This document shows positions 54,282 to 61,970 of a DNA stretch of 64,000 bases, in pieces. The stretch spans positions 169,967 to 233,966 of the forward strand of contig JAGWXT010000002.1 of assembly GCA_018969715.1 (NCBI GenBank). The letters are read 5' to 3'. A program made the translations under genes and the position numbers. Source of the stretch: Actinomycetales bacterium. GTDB lineage: Bacteria; Actinomycetota; Actinomycetes; S36-B12; UBA5976. Position 1 is the stretch's first letter; each line of letters begins with the position of its first letter. The notes under the pieces were generated by a model that saw only the letters and a list, made by a program, of their open reading frames with translations, made no database searches and was not told the origin of the DNA.

Positions 54282-54845
54282 GTGGCGTCGAATCCGGATC
54301 GCGCATCCTTCTTCCCCGCAATTGAGAAGCGATACGGCAAGCCGATGTCGTTCTGGTTCCGCGAGTTGGCCACGGTCAGCGATGAGCGCTACCCGGTGCA
54401 GATGGCGTTTCTGCAGGAGACGCACGGCTTCAGTCGCGCACATGCCAACGCGGTCGTCCTCTACAGCCGCGGGTCGACGAACGCCCGACGCTACGACACC
54501 CTTGAGGACTACCTCGCCGCCCTCGACGCCACGAAGTCCGCAACGGTGCGCGAAATCTTCGCAGTCCTCACCGACCGATTCCCCACCGCCGAGGTCGTCA
54601 TCGCCTGGAACCACCCCATGCTGCGCCTGGGCGGCCGCTACCTGTTCGGCGTGAGCGCTGCGACGGGGCACCTGCTGATCGCGCCCTACGACGCCGGCAT
54701 CATCGACCAGTTCCGCCCCCGCCTGACCGGCTATGTGGTGAATCGCAAGACCATCCGGGTGCCGGTCGACTGGCAGGTGGACGCCGACCTCATCACCGAC
54801 ATGATCGCCGCGCAGCTGGCCGACGCAGCTGGCCGACACGGCTGA
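54282..54845 (+). CDS. DUF4287 plus DUF1801/DUF5655-like protein
   Basis: The 187-residue protein has an N-terminal DUF4287 segment (FFPAIEKRYGKPMSFWFRE and FLQETHGFSRAHANAVV) and a C-terminal DUF1801/5655-like fold (EVVIAWNHPMLRLGGRYLFG and LLIAPYDAGIIDQFRPRL). These small families are widespread in Actinobacteria and have no known function. The last codons contain a 13-bp duplication (54812-54837). Confidence 0.8.
   Translation: MASNPDRASFFPAIEKRYGKPMSFWFRELATVSDERYPVQMAFLQETHGFSRAHANAVVLYSRGSTNARRYDTLEDYLAALDATKSATVREIFAVLTDRFPTAEVVIAWNHPMLRLGGRYLFGVSAATGHLLIAPYDAGIIDQFRPRLTGYVVNRKTIRVPVDWQVDADLITDMIAAQLADAAGRHG
54812..54837 (+). repeat. 13-bp direct duplication at a gene 3' end
   Basis: GCAGCTGGCCGAC occurs twice in direct succession in the last codons of the DUF4287 gene. 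Confidence 0.8.
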
Positions 54846-54864
54846 ACAGGGGCATCGCACGCCC

Positions 54865-54870
54865 TAACCT
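54865..54870 (+). promoter_or_regulatory. -10 hexamer TAACCT of serS
   Basis: TAACCT is followed by exactly 6 bases and GTG 54877. Confidence 0.55.
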
Positions 54871-54876
54871 GTGTGG

Positions 54877-56238
54877 GTGATTGAGCCCAGGCTGCTGCGC
54901 GATACCCCCGAGGTGGTGCGCGCCTCTCAGGTTGCCCGCGGCGATGACCCGGCACCGGTGGACGCATGGCTCTCCGCCGACCAGCAGTGGCGGGCAGCCA
55001 CGGCTCAGGTGGACTCCCTGCGCGCCGAGCAGCGCAGGACCAGCCGCGCCCTCGGCCCGATCATGGCTCGGCTGGCGGAGGCCGCCAGGGCGACCGGCGC
55101 CGATGCCGCGGGGGCGACCGGTGTCGCCCCGTCGGCGGAGCCCTCGCTGGCGGCGCAGGCGGCGGTGCTGCGCGCGGAGGGCGACGCCCTTGCCACCCGC
55201 ATCCTCGCCGCCGAGCAGGCCCGCAATACCGCGAGCGAGGCCGCGACGGAGGCGATGCACGCCCTGTCGAACATCGTCGACCCAGCGGCCCCGGTGGGTG
55301 GGGAGGCCGACTTCGTCGTCCGCCGTCAGTCCGGGACGCCCCCGGACTTCACCGTCCGCGGATTCCCGCCCCGTGATCATGTCGAGATCGGACGGCTGCT
55401 GGCCGCCATCGACCTTGAGCGAGGGGCGAAGGTCTCGGGGTCCCGGTTCTACTTCCTTACCGGAGTCGGAGCGCTGCTTGAGTTCGCGCTCGTGGCAATG
55501 GCGATGGCGAAGGCCCTGGAGCACGGCCTGACGCCGGTCATCCCGCCCGTCCTCGTACGACCGCCGGCGATGGCGGGGACGGGGTTCCTCGGGCAGGCCG
55601 CCGAGAACGTGTATGCCCTGCCTGAGGACGACCTGTACCTCGTCGGCACCTCCGAGGTGCCGCTCACGGCGATGCACGCCGATGAGATCCTCGACGCCGA
55701 TCAGTTGCCGGTGCGCTACGCCGGCTATTCCTCCTGCTTCCGCCGGGAGGCCGGTGCCCATGGGCGCGACACGCGCGGCATCTTCCGCGTGCACTGGTTC
55801 GACAAGGTTGAGATGGTCAGTGTTGTTCATCCCGATCGAGCCGTTGCCGAGCATGAGCGCATGCTCGCCATCGAGGAGGAGATGCTCACCGCGCTGGAGT
55901 TGCCGTACCGGGTCATCGATGTTGCCACGGGTGATCTGGGGGCGTCGGCTGCGCGCAAGTTTGACTGCGAGGTGTGGATCCCCACGATGGGCGCCTACCG
56001 CGAGCTGACGTCGACGTCGAACTGCACGTCATTCCAGAGCCGCCGATTGGGTATCCGGATGCGCTCAGCCGACGGCACCAGCCCGGTGGCAACCCTCAAC
56101 GGCACCCTGATGGCCAGCACGCGCACGATCGTGGCCTTGTTGGAGAACCACCAGCAGCCGGATGGCAGCGTGCGCATCCCCGCGGCGTTGCGCGCGCATC
56201 TGGGGGGCCGCGAGTGCCTGCACCCGGTTGGGGGCTGA
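54877..56238 (+). CDS. serS: Serine-tRNA ligase
   Basis: SerRS charges tRNA-Ser with serine. The 453-residue class II synthetase begins [17 protein letters not shown], has the N-terminal coiled-coil arm that reads the tRNA variable arm (about 25-120), the serine-binding GTSEVPLTA, motif 2 [20 protein letters not shown], and motif 3 [22 protein letters not shown] 54877 is preferred over GTG 54871 because of the promoter spacing and the family N-terminus. Confidence 0.95.
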   Translation: MIEPRLLRDTPEVVRASQVARGDDPAPVDAWLSADQQWRAATAQVDSLRAEQRRTSRALGPIMARLAEAARATGADAAGATGVAPSAEPSLAAQAAVLRAEGDALATRILAAEQARNTASEAATEAMHALSNIVDPAAPVGGEADFVVRRQSGTPPDFTVRGFPPRDHVEIGRLLAAIDLERGAKVSGSRFYFLTGVGALLEFALVAMAMAKALEHGLTPVIPPVLVRPPAMAGTGFLGQAAENVYALPEDDLYLVGTSEVPLTAMHADEILDADQLPVRYAGYSSCFRREAGAHGRDTRGIFRVHWFDKVEMVSVVHPDRAVAEHERMLAIEEEMLTALELPYRVIDVATGDLGASAARKFDCEVWIPTMGAYRELTSTSNCTSFQSRRLGIRMRSADGTSPVATLNGTLMASTRTIVALLENHQQPDGSVRIPAALRAHLGGRECLHPVGG

Positions 56239-56324
56239 GTCGCTGGTCGTCGCCGGGGTGAGGGCGGCGCGGCGGGCCTGGCGGCGCGCCCGTCCGCCAG
56301 CCCCGCATGCCGGTGGCGGCCGTG

Positions 56325-56330
56325 TACCGT
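56325..56330 (+). promoter_or_regulatory. -10 hexamer TACCGT of the secreted-protein operon
   Basis: TACCGT ends 7 bases before ATG 56338. Confidence 0.5.
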
Positions 56331-56337
56331 TCGCGAC

Positions 56338-56865
56338 ATGACCTTGATCACGGCCGCGGGCACCGCCCGCCGCACCGGTACCGCCATCCGCGCCCTTGCT
56401 GCCGCAGGGGTCCTTGCAACGGCCGCATCGCTCACCCTCGTGGGCCCGGCCGCCGCTATCTCCTACGACTCCTACAAGGCCAAGGCCAGCGCGCCGACGC
56501 TCGCCATCGGTGACACGGTGACGATCACCGGCAAGACCGCATCCAAGAGCACGATCGGCGAGGACAAGCCGTACCCCGGTCCCGGTGACACCCTGTGCGC
56601 GTACCGGTACGTCGCCAAGCCATCGAAGAACGCCAAGTTGGGCAACGAGCCGTGGCCGGCGGGTGTCCCGGGCTGGCAGCAGTTGGACGACTGCACGACC
56701 GTCCAGGCGAATGGAAGCTTCAGCACGACCCTCAGCATCGGCACCGCCGGACTGGGCAAGCAGACGTACGTGATGGGCAACGGCGACAAGAAGATGGCTG
56801 GGATGCTGATGCTGCCCGAGAACGTCGCCGCATCGAGCAAGTTCACCATCACCGGCACGAAGTAG
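56338..56865 (+). CDS. Secreted protein of unknown function
   Basis: The 175-residue protein has a signal peptide with an Ala-rich core (ALAAAGVLATAASLTLVGPA) cleaved after an AxA site near residue 40. The mature part is beta-rich with a PTLAIGDTVTITGKTASKST start, two cysteines that could form a disulfide (CAYRY and DDCTTV), and Lys-rich loops. I do not recognise the family. It overlaps the following phosphatase gene by one base, so the two are probably exported as a pair. Confidence 0.65.
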   Translation: MTLITAAGTARRTGTAIRALAAAGVLATAASLTLVGPAAAISYDSYKAKASAPTLAIGDTVTITGKTASKSTIGEDKPYPGPGDTLCAYRYVAKPSKNAKLGNEPWPAGVPGWQQLDDCTTVQANGSFSTTLSIGTAGLGKQTYVMGNGDKKMAGMLMLPENVAASSKFTITGTK

Positions 56866-57671
56866 TGGGGCGGGTGAGTTCGGTGTTCAGCACCGGGCTC
56901 ACCCGTTTCACCAGGTCTGTTGCGATCGCATCGGTCGCCGTCGGCCTCTCCCTCATCGCGGCGCCCGCGGCGCATGGGTCGGTCGTTCGAGTCGACCCAG
57001 GCGCGAAGGCTGCAGGCAAGCCCATCTGGGGCACGAGTCAGCATCTGCCGCCGATGATGGGGACGGCCGATTATGAGGCAGGACCCCAGAACTCCCAGGC
57101 GATTGAGGACTACTACACAACCGGTCAGGCGCGGCGTGACCAGTCGGCTGTCGTCAGAAGAGCACGGTCCTGGATCACGGAGTGGGTGGCCGACAACTGC
57201 GGCGGCGCTCCGGCGTCGTGCGCCGCCACCGTCGTATTCGATGTCGACGACACGCTCCTCAGCGGTTACCCGTACTACGAGGGGACCGGATTCACCTGGA
57301 ACTCGGGCAGCTGGGATGCCTACGTCCAGTCGTGTCAGAGCCCGGCAATCGAACCCTCGCGGGAGCTGTTCCGATCCCTCAAGCGGAAGGGGTTTGTCGT
57401 CATCCTGCTCACCGGGCGCTCTGAGGCGGAGCGTTCGTCGACCGCTGACTGCCTACGCCAGCGCGGAATCTCGGGTTGGGATCGGCTGATCATGCAATCA
57501 CCCGCGCAGGAATCGTTGAGTTCAGCGATGTACAAGGCGCAGGAGCGGGCGCAACTGGAGCGATCCGGGCTTCGGATTGTTGCCAGCATCGGCGATCAAG
57601 TGAGCGATATGTCGCGTGGACACCTCAAGGCCGGCTTCCTCATGCCGAACCTCATGTACTTCATTTCGTAG
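56865..57671 (+). CDS. Secreted HAD-family acid phosphatase (class B-like)
   Basis: The 268-residue protein has a signal peptide ending near AHGS and a HAD domain with the nucleophile motif VVFDVDDTLLSGYPYY near residue 125, motif II LLTGRSE, a lysine in SAMYKAQERAQLE, and motif IV IGDQVSDMSRG. This DDDD pattern matches acid phosphatases of the plant VSP/bacterial class B type. It would release phosphate outside the membrane. In-frame GTGs at 56865, 56874 and 56883 are all possible starts. Confidence 0.8.
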   Translation: MGRVSSVFSTGLTRFTRSVAIASVAVGLSLIAAPAAHGSVVRVDPGAKAAGKPIWGTSQHLPPMMGTADYEAGPQNSQAIEDYYTTGQARRDQSAVVRRARSWITEWVADNCGGAPASCAATVVFDVDDTLLSGYPYYEGTGFTWNSGSWDAYVQSCQSPAIEPSRELFRSLKRKGFVVILLTGRSEAERSSTADCLRQRGISGWDRLIMQSPAQESLSSAMYKAQERAQLERSGLRIVASIGDQVSDMSRGHLKAGFLMPNLMYFIS

Positions 57672-57678
57672 CCGGCGA

Positions 57679-57724
57679 GCCGCCCCGGGGGTGGGCCGCC
57701 CCGGGGGGTGGGCCGCCCCGGGGA
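57679..57724. repeat. 16/17-bp tandem repeat (3 copies) after the phosphatase gene
   Basis: GCCGCCCCGGGGG(G)TGG units begin at 57679, 57695 and 57712. The GCCCC/GGGGC content allows hairpins, so it may terminate transcription. Confidence 0.85.
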
Positions 57725-57728
57725 GCAC

Positions 57729-57734
57729 TAGTCT
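57729..57734 (+). promoter_or_regulatory. -10 hexamer TAGTCT of the NCS1 permease gene
   Basis: TAGTCT is followed by 6 bases and GTG 57741. Confidence 0.55.
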
Positions 57735-57740
57735 TCGCGC

Positions 57741-59237
57741 GTGTCTGCCCCGGTTCCCGCCATCGCACCCCCGGCCCTGCAGGTCGAGGTCAACGGAATC
57801 AACGTCATTCCCGAGGCCGAACGGCACGGCACTCCGCGCTCGCTCTTCTGGCCGTGGGCAACCGCGAGCATCTCGCTTTTCAACGTCTCCATCGCGGGTC
57901 TGCTTGTCGCCTTCGGGATGGGCTTCCTGGCGACTGCCCTGGCGGCCGCGGTGGGGATCATCGCATCCTTCTTCCTGGTGGGCCAGATCAGCCTGGCCGG
58001 CAAGCGCGCATCCGCTCCGACGATGGTGATCTCCCGGGCAGCCTTCGGGGTGCGCGGCAACTCGGTGCCGACTTTCATCTCCTATCTCACGCTGGTGGGC
58101 TGGGAGATCGTCGCCGTGGTCACCACCGTGATGGCTGCCACCACCGTCCTCAACAGGCTCGGCTGGTACCACGGCATCGCAGTTGAGGCGATCGTCTTCA
58201 TTCTTGTCGTCCTGACCGTCGTGACAGCCGGGGTCTTTGGCTTCCGCCTCGTGACCCGCTTCCAGACGGTGGTGACGATTGCGTCCATCGCGATGGTGCT
58301 CGTCTTCATCGCACTCACCGTTGGCACAGTGCAGTGGTCCGCGCTCACGCAGGTCGGTGAGGTCTCCTTCGCCGCCATCATCGGAGTGATGGTGGTGGCC
58401 GCTGCCGCGTTCGGCCTTGGCTGGACCAACAGCGGTGCGGACTACTCCCGCTATCTGCCTCGGAACTCCTCGGGGCGCGCCATCGTCGGTTGGACGACCT
58501 TCGCGGGCAGCCTCGTTCCGGTCACCCTGGTGGTGTACGGGCTGATGCTGGTGACCTCCCAGCCGAGTCTCACGGCGGAGCTCGGAGCCAACCCCATCGG
58601 TGCGCTCATCACCCTGCTGCCGACGTCGGCGCTGCTCCTGCTCCCGTTCCTGTTGATTGTCTCGCTGGGAACCACCGGGGCGGGGGCCATGGACCTCTAT
58701 TCCTCGGGTCTGACGCTGCTGACCCTCGGACTGCGCGTCCCGCGCGCGGTAGCCGCCGGCATCGACGGAGTGCTCATGGTGCTGGGCAGCCTGTACCTGC
58801 TGTGGTTCGCCGGCTCATTCTTCGGCCCATTCGAGGGATTCCTTATCCTCTTGGGCGTGCCCCTCGCCGCCTGGGCGGGTGCCTTCATCGCTGATGCCAT
58901 CACCCGACGCGGGGACTACGCCGGCCCCGACTTGTTCCGCGCCTCGGGACGGTACGGGTCCATGGGCTGGCCCGCCTTGGGCAGCATGATCGCCGGCACT
59001 GTCATCGGTTGGGGGCTGGTGAGCGCCGACACCACAGCCCCCCTTCTTGCGTGGCAGGGATTCCTCCTGGATGCCCTTGGGTTTCCGCCGCAGTCCATCT
59101 GGCGGGCATCGGACGTGGGGGTCATCGTCGCGCTCATCATCGGCTTCGTCGGCACGAGATTGGTGGGTCGGGCGCGGGTCGCCCAGGAGGACCCAGCCCC
59201 CGCTCGCGCCAGCGAGTCCTCCCGCCTGCCGGCGTGA
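57741..59237 (+). CDS. NCS1 family nucleobase/cytosine-type permease
   Basis: The 498-residue protein has about twelve membrane helices and NCS1 features: FWPWATASISLFNVSIAG near residue 36, SRAAFGVRGNSVPTFISY near 100, and the GWTNSGADYSRYLPRNSS block near 230 typical of cytosine/purine/uracil permeases. It probably imports a nucleobase or hydantoin-like solute by cation symport. There is no catabolic partner nearby, so the substrate is not shown. Confidence 0.88.
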   Translation: MSAPVPAIAPPALQVEVNGINVIPEAERHGTPRSLFWPWATASISLFNVSIAGLLVAFGMGFLATALAAAVGIIASFFLVGQISLAGKRASAPTMVISRAAFGVRGNSVPTFISYLTLVGWEIVAVVTTVMAATTVLNRLGWYHGIAVEAIVFILVVLTVVTAGVFGFRLVTRFQTVVTIASIAMVLVFIALTVGTVQWSALTQVGEVSFAAIIGVMVVAAAAFGLGWTNSGADYSRYLPRNSSGRAIVGWTTFAGSLVPVTLVVYGLMLVTSQPSLTAELGANPIGALITLLPTSALLLLPFLLIVSLGTTGAGAMDLYSSGLTLLTLGLRVPRAVAAGIDGVLMVLGSLYLLWFAGSFFGPFEGFLILLGVPLAAWAGAFIADAITRRGDYAGPDLFRASGRYGSMGWPALGSMIAGTVIGWGLVSADTTAPLLAWQGFLLDALGFPPQSIWRASDVGVIVALIIGFVGTRLVGRARVAQEDPAPARASESSRLPA

Positions 59238-59247
59238 CTTCGACGCC

Positions 59248-59253
59248 TAGGCT
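59248..59253 (+). promoter_or_regulatory. -10 hexamer TAGGCT of the VOC gene
   Basis: TAGGCT is followed by 6 bases and ATG 59260. Confidence 0.55.
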
Positions 59254-59259
59254 GATTTC

Positions 59260-59625
59260 ATGAGGGTGGGATATGTCGTGCTCTACGTGAACGATGCCGC
59301 TGAGTGCCGACGATTCTGGACCGAGCAGGTTGGCATGGTCGAGAAGGGGCGCAAGCAGGCCGGATCCCATTCAGTTGTGCAGGTCGGCTTCGCGGATCAG
59401 GCGTTTGCATTTGAGTTGGTTCCGCTCGCCCTGATGAAGGACAACCCCTCCGGTCTTGATCTGGCTACCCCGTCCATCGCCTTCCACGTCGAGGATCTCG
59501 ACGCCGCTCACGGAGTCCTTGCAGCCCACGGTGTGCAGGTGAGCGAGGTAGGTGAGCATTCGGGGGTCTTCTCCTTCGCTTTCGCGGACAACGAGGGTCG
59601 CTGGTTCGCGGTCACTCAAGGCTGA
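59260..59625 (+). CDS. VOC (glyoxalase/bleomycin-resistance fold) family protein
   Basis: The 121-residue protein has two VOC beta-alpha-beta-beta-beta units: MRVGYVVLYVNDAAECRRFW at the start and IAFHVEDLDAAHGVLAAHGV in the second half, ending FSFAFADNEGRWFAVTQ. Members bind metals or small ligands and act in lyase, dioxygenase or resistance reactions; nothing here tells which. Confidence 0.85.
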   Translation: MRVGYVVLYVNDAAECRRFWTEQVGMVEKGRKQAGSHSVVQVGFADQAFAFELVPLALMKDNPSGLDLATPSIAFHVEDLDAAHGVLAAHGVQVSEVGEHSGVFSFAFADNEGRWFAVTQG

Positions 59626-59754
59626 GCCTTGTTGAACTCGTCCGGAGATTTCCGGGCGCACGATGACAGTGGCGCGTGCCGTCGCCGGGCGTCTTGCCGG
59701 CCGTGTGGGGGTGGGTGTGTTGGGGGTGGGTGTGTGGGTGGGGTGTGGCATGAT

Positions 59755-59770
59755 TCGTACAGGTGTTCGA
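59755..59770. promoter_or_regulatory. LexA (SOS) box upstream of the DUF222-HNH gene
   Basis: TCGTACAGGTGTTCGA differs by one base from the actinobacterial LexA consensus TCGAAC-N4-GTTCGA. It lies 165 bases before ATG 59935 in an otherwise gene-free, strongly G/T-rich stretch (59626-59934). DUF222/13E12 genes of Mycobacterium are known SOS genes, which fits. Confidence 0.7.
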
Positions 59771-59934
59771 CCCCCGGGTGGGGTTGGGAGGGCCTCGTGT
59801 GTGGGGCTGTTGGGTTGGCGGTGTCAGGGGTGAGGTGGTGAGCCTCATGGCCGGTGCGGGTGCGCTGGTGTGGTGCGCGGCGGCGCGGTCCTGTCGTGGG
59901 CGCCTGTGTGGGGTGCCGGTCTGGGAAGGTCACC

Positions 59935-61401
59935 ATGTCGGAGTGTCAGGTGTGTGCGTGTGCGGGGGGTTCGCGTACCCCGGGTGTGCCGGGTACCCCG
60001 GGTGTGCCGGGGGCGGGTGTGGTGGGCGCCGCGGGGGTGCCGGATGTGGTGGGTGTGGTGGGCGCCGCGGGGGTGCCGGATGTGTTGGGTGTGGTGGGTG
60101 GGGGGGATGCGCAGGCGGTGTTGGAGTGCGCGGTGGGGGTGTTGGAGTGGGCGGTTGGGGTGTTGGCGGGGGTGCGGGTGGGGGAGGTGGGTGGGGTGCC
60201 GGTGGGGGAGGCGTTGGTGCGGGTGCGGGGGGTGCAGCGGCGGGTGGATGCGGTCAGTTCGGTGTTGGGGCAGCGGTTCGCGGAGGTGGGGGTGGCGGGC
60301 CGGTCGGGTGTGGTGAGCCCGGTGATGTGGGTGTTCGCGCAGGGCAGTGAGTCGTGGGCGCAGACGCGTGGGGTGTTCATGCGGGGGCGGGTGGTGAGCC
60401 GGTTCCCGGGGGTGGGGCGGGCGTGGGTGCGGGGGGAGATCAGTGGGGGGCATGTGGATGTGGTGGGGCGGATGCATACGCGGATGCCCCGGTTGCGGGG
60501 GGTGTTGGAGGGGGCCGATGAGGCGATCGCGGCGTTAGCGGTGGCCAGTGATCCGCGGGTGTTCGCGCAGCATCTGCGGCGGGTGTGTTTCGAGGCGGCC
60601 CCGGGGGTGTTGGAGGGGTATGACCAGGCGCATCACACGGGGTTGCATGTCTCGACGATGCTTGACGGGTTCGTGCGGGTGGATGGCACCCTCGACCCGG
60701 TGCTCGGCAGCCGGTTGGTGACCGCGTTGGAGGCCGCCCGCCGCCCGGTGATCCCCCCGCACCCCCCCGGGGGCACCCACGCCAACGGGAACGCCAACGG
60801 GGACGCCAACGGGGAGGGGGAGGGGGAGGGGTGGTTGTGGGGGGCCAGCCGGTGGCGGGATACCCGCCCGATGTCCCAGCGCAACCTTGACGCGCTCACC
60901 CGGATCCTGACCGCGGCGAGCACCGCGACCGGGGAGCACCGGTTGCCCAGGATCAGCGGGGAGCCCGCGACGGTGAACCTCACCGTGCCCTTGGCGGTGC
61001 TGACCGACCCGGGCAGCGCGCAGGCGGCCTGGTTGGAACGGTTCGGCATCCCCACCACCGCGATCAGCGGGAGCACCGCCCGGGAACTGGCCTGTGATGC
61101 GACCCTGCGCCCGTTCATCCTCGACCGGCGCGGGCAGATCCACACCATGCTGCCCACCGCGCGCACCATCCACCCCGCGCTGCGCCGCGCGATCCTCCAC
61201 CGCGACCAGCACTGCCGATTCCCCCACTGCACCCACCGCATCGACACCATCCACCACATCACCCACTACAGCCGCGGCGGGCCCACCACCCTGCCCAACC
61301 TCATCGGCCTGTGCACCCACCACCACCACCTCATCCACCACACCCCCTGGACCATCACCACCCACCCCCACCACCCCCCCACCTTCCACCCACCCCCATA
61401 A
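59935..61401 (+). CDS. DUF222 (13E12-type) HNH endonuclease-like protein
   Basis: The 488-residue protein has a collagen-like Gly/Val/Pro leader with 18-bp and 36-bp in-frame repeats (residues 16-55), a DUF222 region (about 60-370, with RGEISGGHVDVV), and a C-terminal HNH nuclease motif: HRDQHCRFPHC, then IDTIHHITHYSRGG, TLPNLIGLCTHHHHLIH. The HNH histidines and zinc cysteines are present. ATG 59935 follows GGAAGG at 6 bases. Codon choice is G-ending in the first half and C-ending in the second. A LexA box suggests damage induction. Confidence 0.88.
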   Translation: MSECQVCACAGGSRTPGVPGTPGVPGAGVVGAAGVPDVVGVVGAAGVPDVLGVVGGGDAQAVLECAVGVLEWAVGVLAGVRVGEVGGVPVGEALVRVRGVQRRVDAVSSVLGQRFAEVGVAGRSGVVSPVMWVFAQGSESWAQTRGVFMRGRVVSRFPGVGRAWVRGEISGGHVDVVGRMHTRMPRLRGVLEGADEAIAALAVASDPRVFAQHLRRVCFEAAPGVLEGYDQAHHTGLHVSTMLDGFVRVDGTLDPVLGSRLVTALEAARRPVIPPHPPGGTHANGNANGDANGEGEGEGWLWGASRWRDTRPMSQRNLDALTRILTAASTATGEHRLPRISGEPATVNLTVPLAVLTDPGSAQAAWLERFGIPTTAISGSTARELACDATLRPFILDRRGQIHTMLPTARTIHPALRRAILHRDQHCRFPHCTHRIDTIHHITHYSRGGPTTLPNLIGLCTHHHHLIHHTPWTITTHPHHPPTFHPPP

Positions 61402-61419
61402 CCCCACCCCAACACCGCC

Positions 61420-61446
61420 AGCGCCGAAAGCGCCGACAGCGCCGAC
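61420..61446. repeat. 9-bp tandem repeat (3 copies)
   Basis: AGCGCCGA(A/C) is repeated three times between the convergent HNH and MazG-type genes. Confidence 0.8.
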
Positions 61447-61483
61447 ACCAGCAAACCCGAGTCACCGGCAATCGGCGAGGACG

Positions 61484-61831
61484 CTAGGTCTTCTCGGGTG
61501 CCACTCCCCGGAAGTCATTGGCACTGAATCGTTCAGCTGAATGCTGGAGTTTGCTCATCGTGGTCTGGGCCAAGTCGACGTTCACTACGTCAGCTAGCCG
61601 CACGAGGTAAAGCAGTACGTCAGCGAGTTCTTGTCCCACTCGGTCGTGCAGGGGGGCGTCGCTAGCTAGGCGGGCCGCATCATCTGCCGGTAGCCACTGA
61701 AAGAGCTCGCTGAGTTCACCGACCTCCCCAACGAGAGCGAGAATCAGGGATTTCGGGTCGTGAAACTTCTCCCATTGCCGCTCCGCGGTGAACGCCCGCA
61801 TTTGATCACGAATCACAGTCAGGTCTGACAT
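61484..61831 (-). CDS. MazG-like nucleotide pyrophosphohydrolase
   Basis: The 115-residue protein is a single MazG-type domain with GEVGELSELFQW near residue 35 and QELADVLLYLVRLADV near 66, which supply the acidic Mg-binding residues. It resembles small dCTPase/XTP3TPA-like enzymes that clean nucleotide pools. Similar enzymes also occur in phage defence. Codon use in this gene and the next is less GC-biased than in the flanking genes. Confidence 0.9.
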   Translation of the reverse strand: MSDLTVIRDQMRAFTAERQWEKFHDPKSLILALVGEVGELSELFQWLPADDAARLASDAPLHDRVGQELADVLLYLVRLADVVNVDLAQTTMSKLQHSAERFSANDFRGVAPEKT

Positions 61832-61970
61832 GCCAGCAGCATCGCACGGCCTGATCCCGATGCCGGGCTAGAGTCCCTTCAGCGGCCCGACAGGCTTCCG
61901 AGCGCGCTATGCGCACCGGAAATGCCCCCACCCGCACGAGTCAATTCGTGCTGACTGGGGGTTCATCCCA

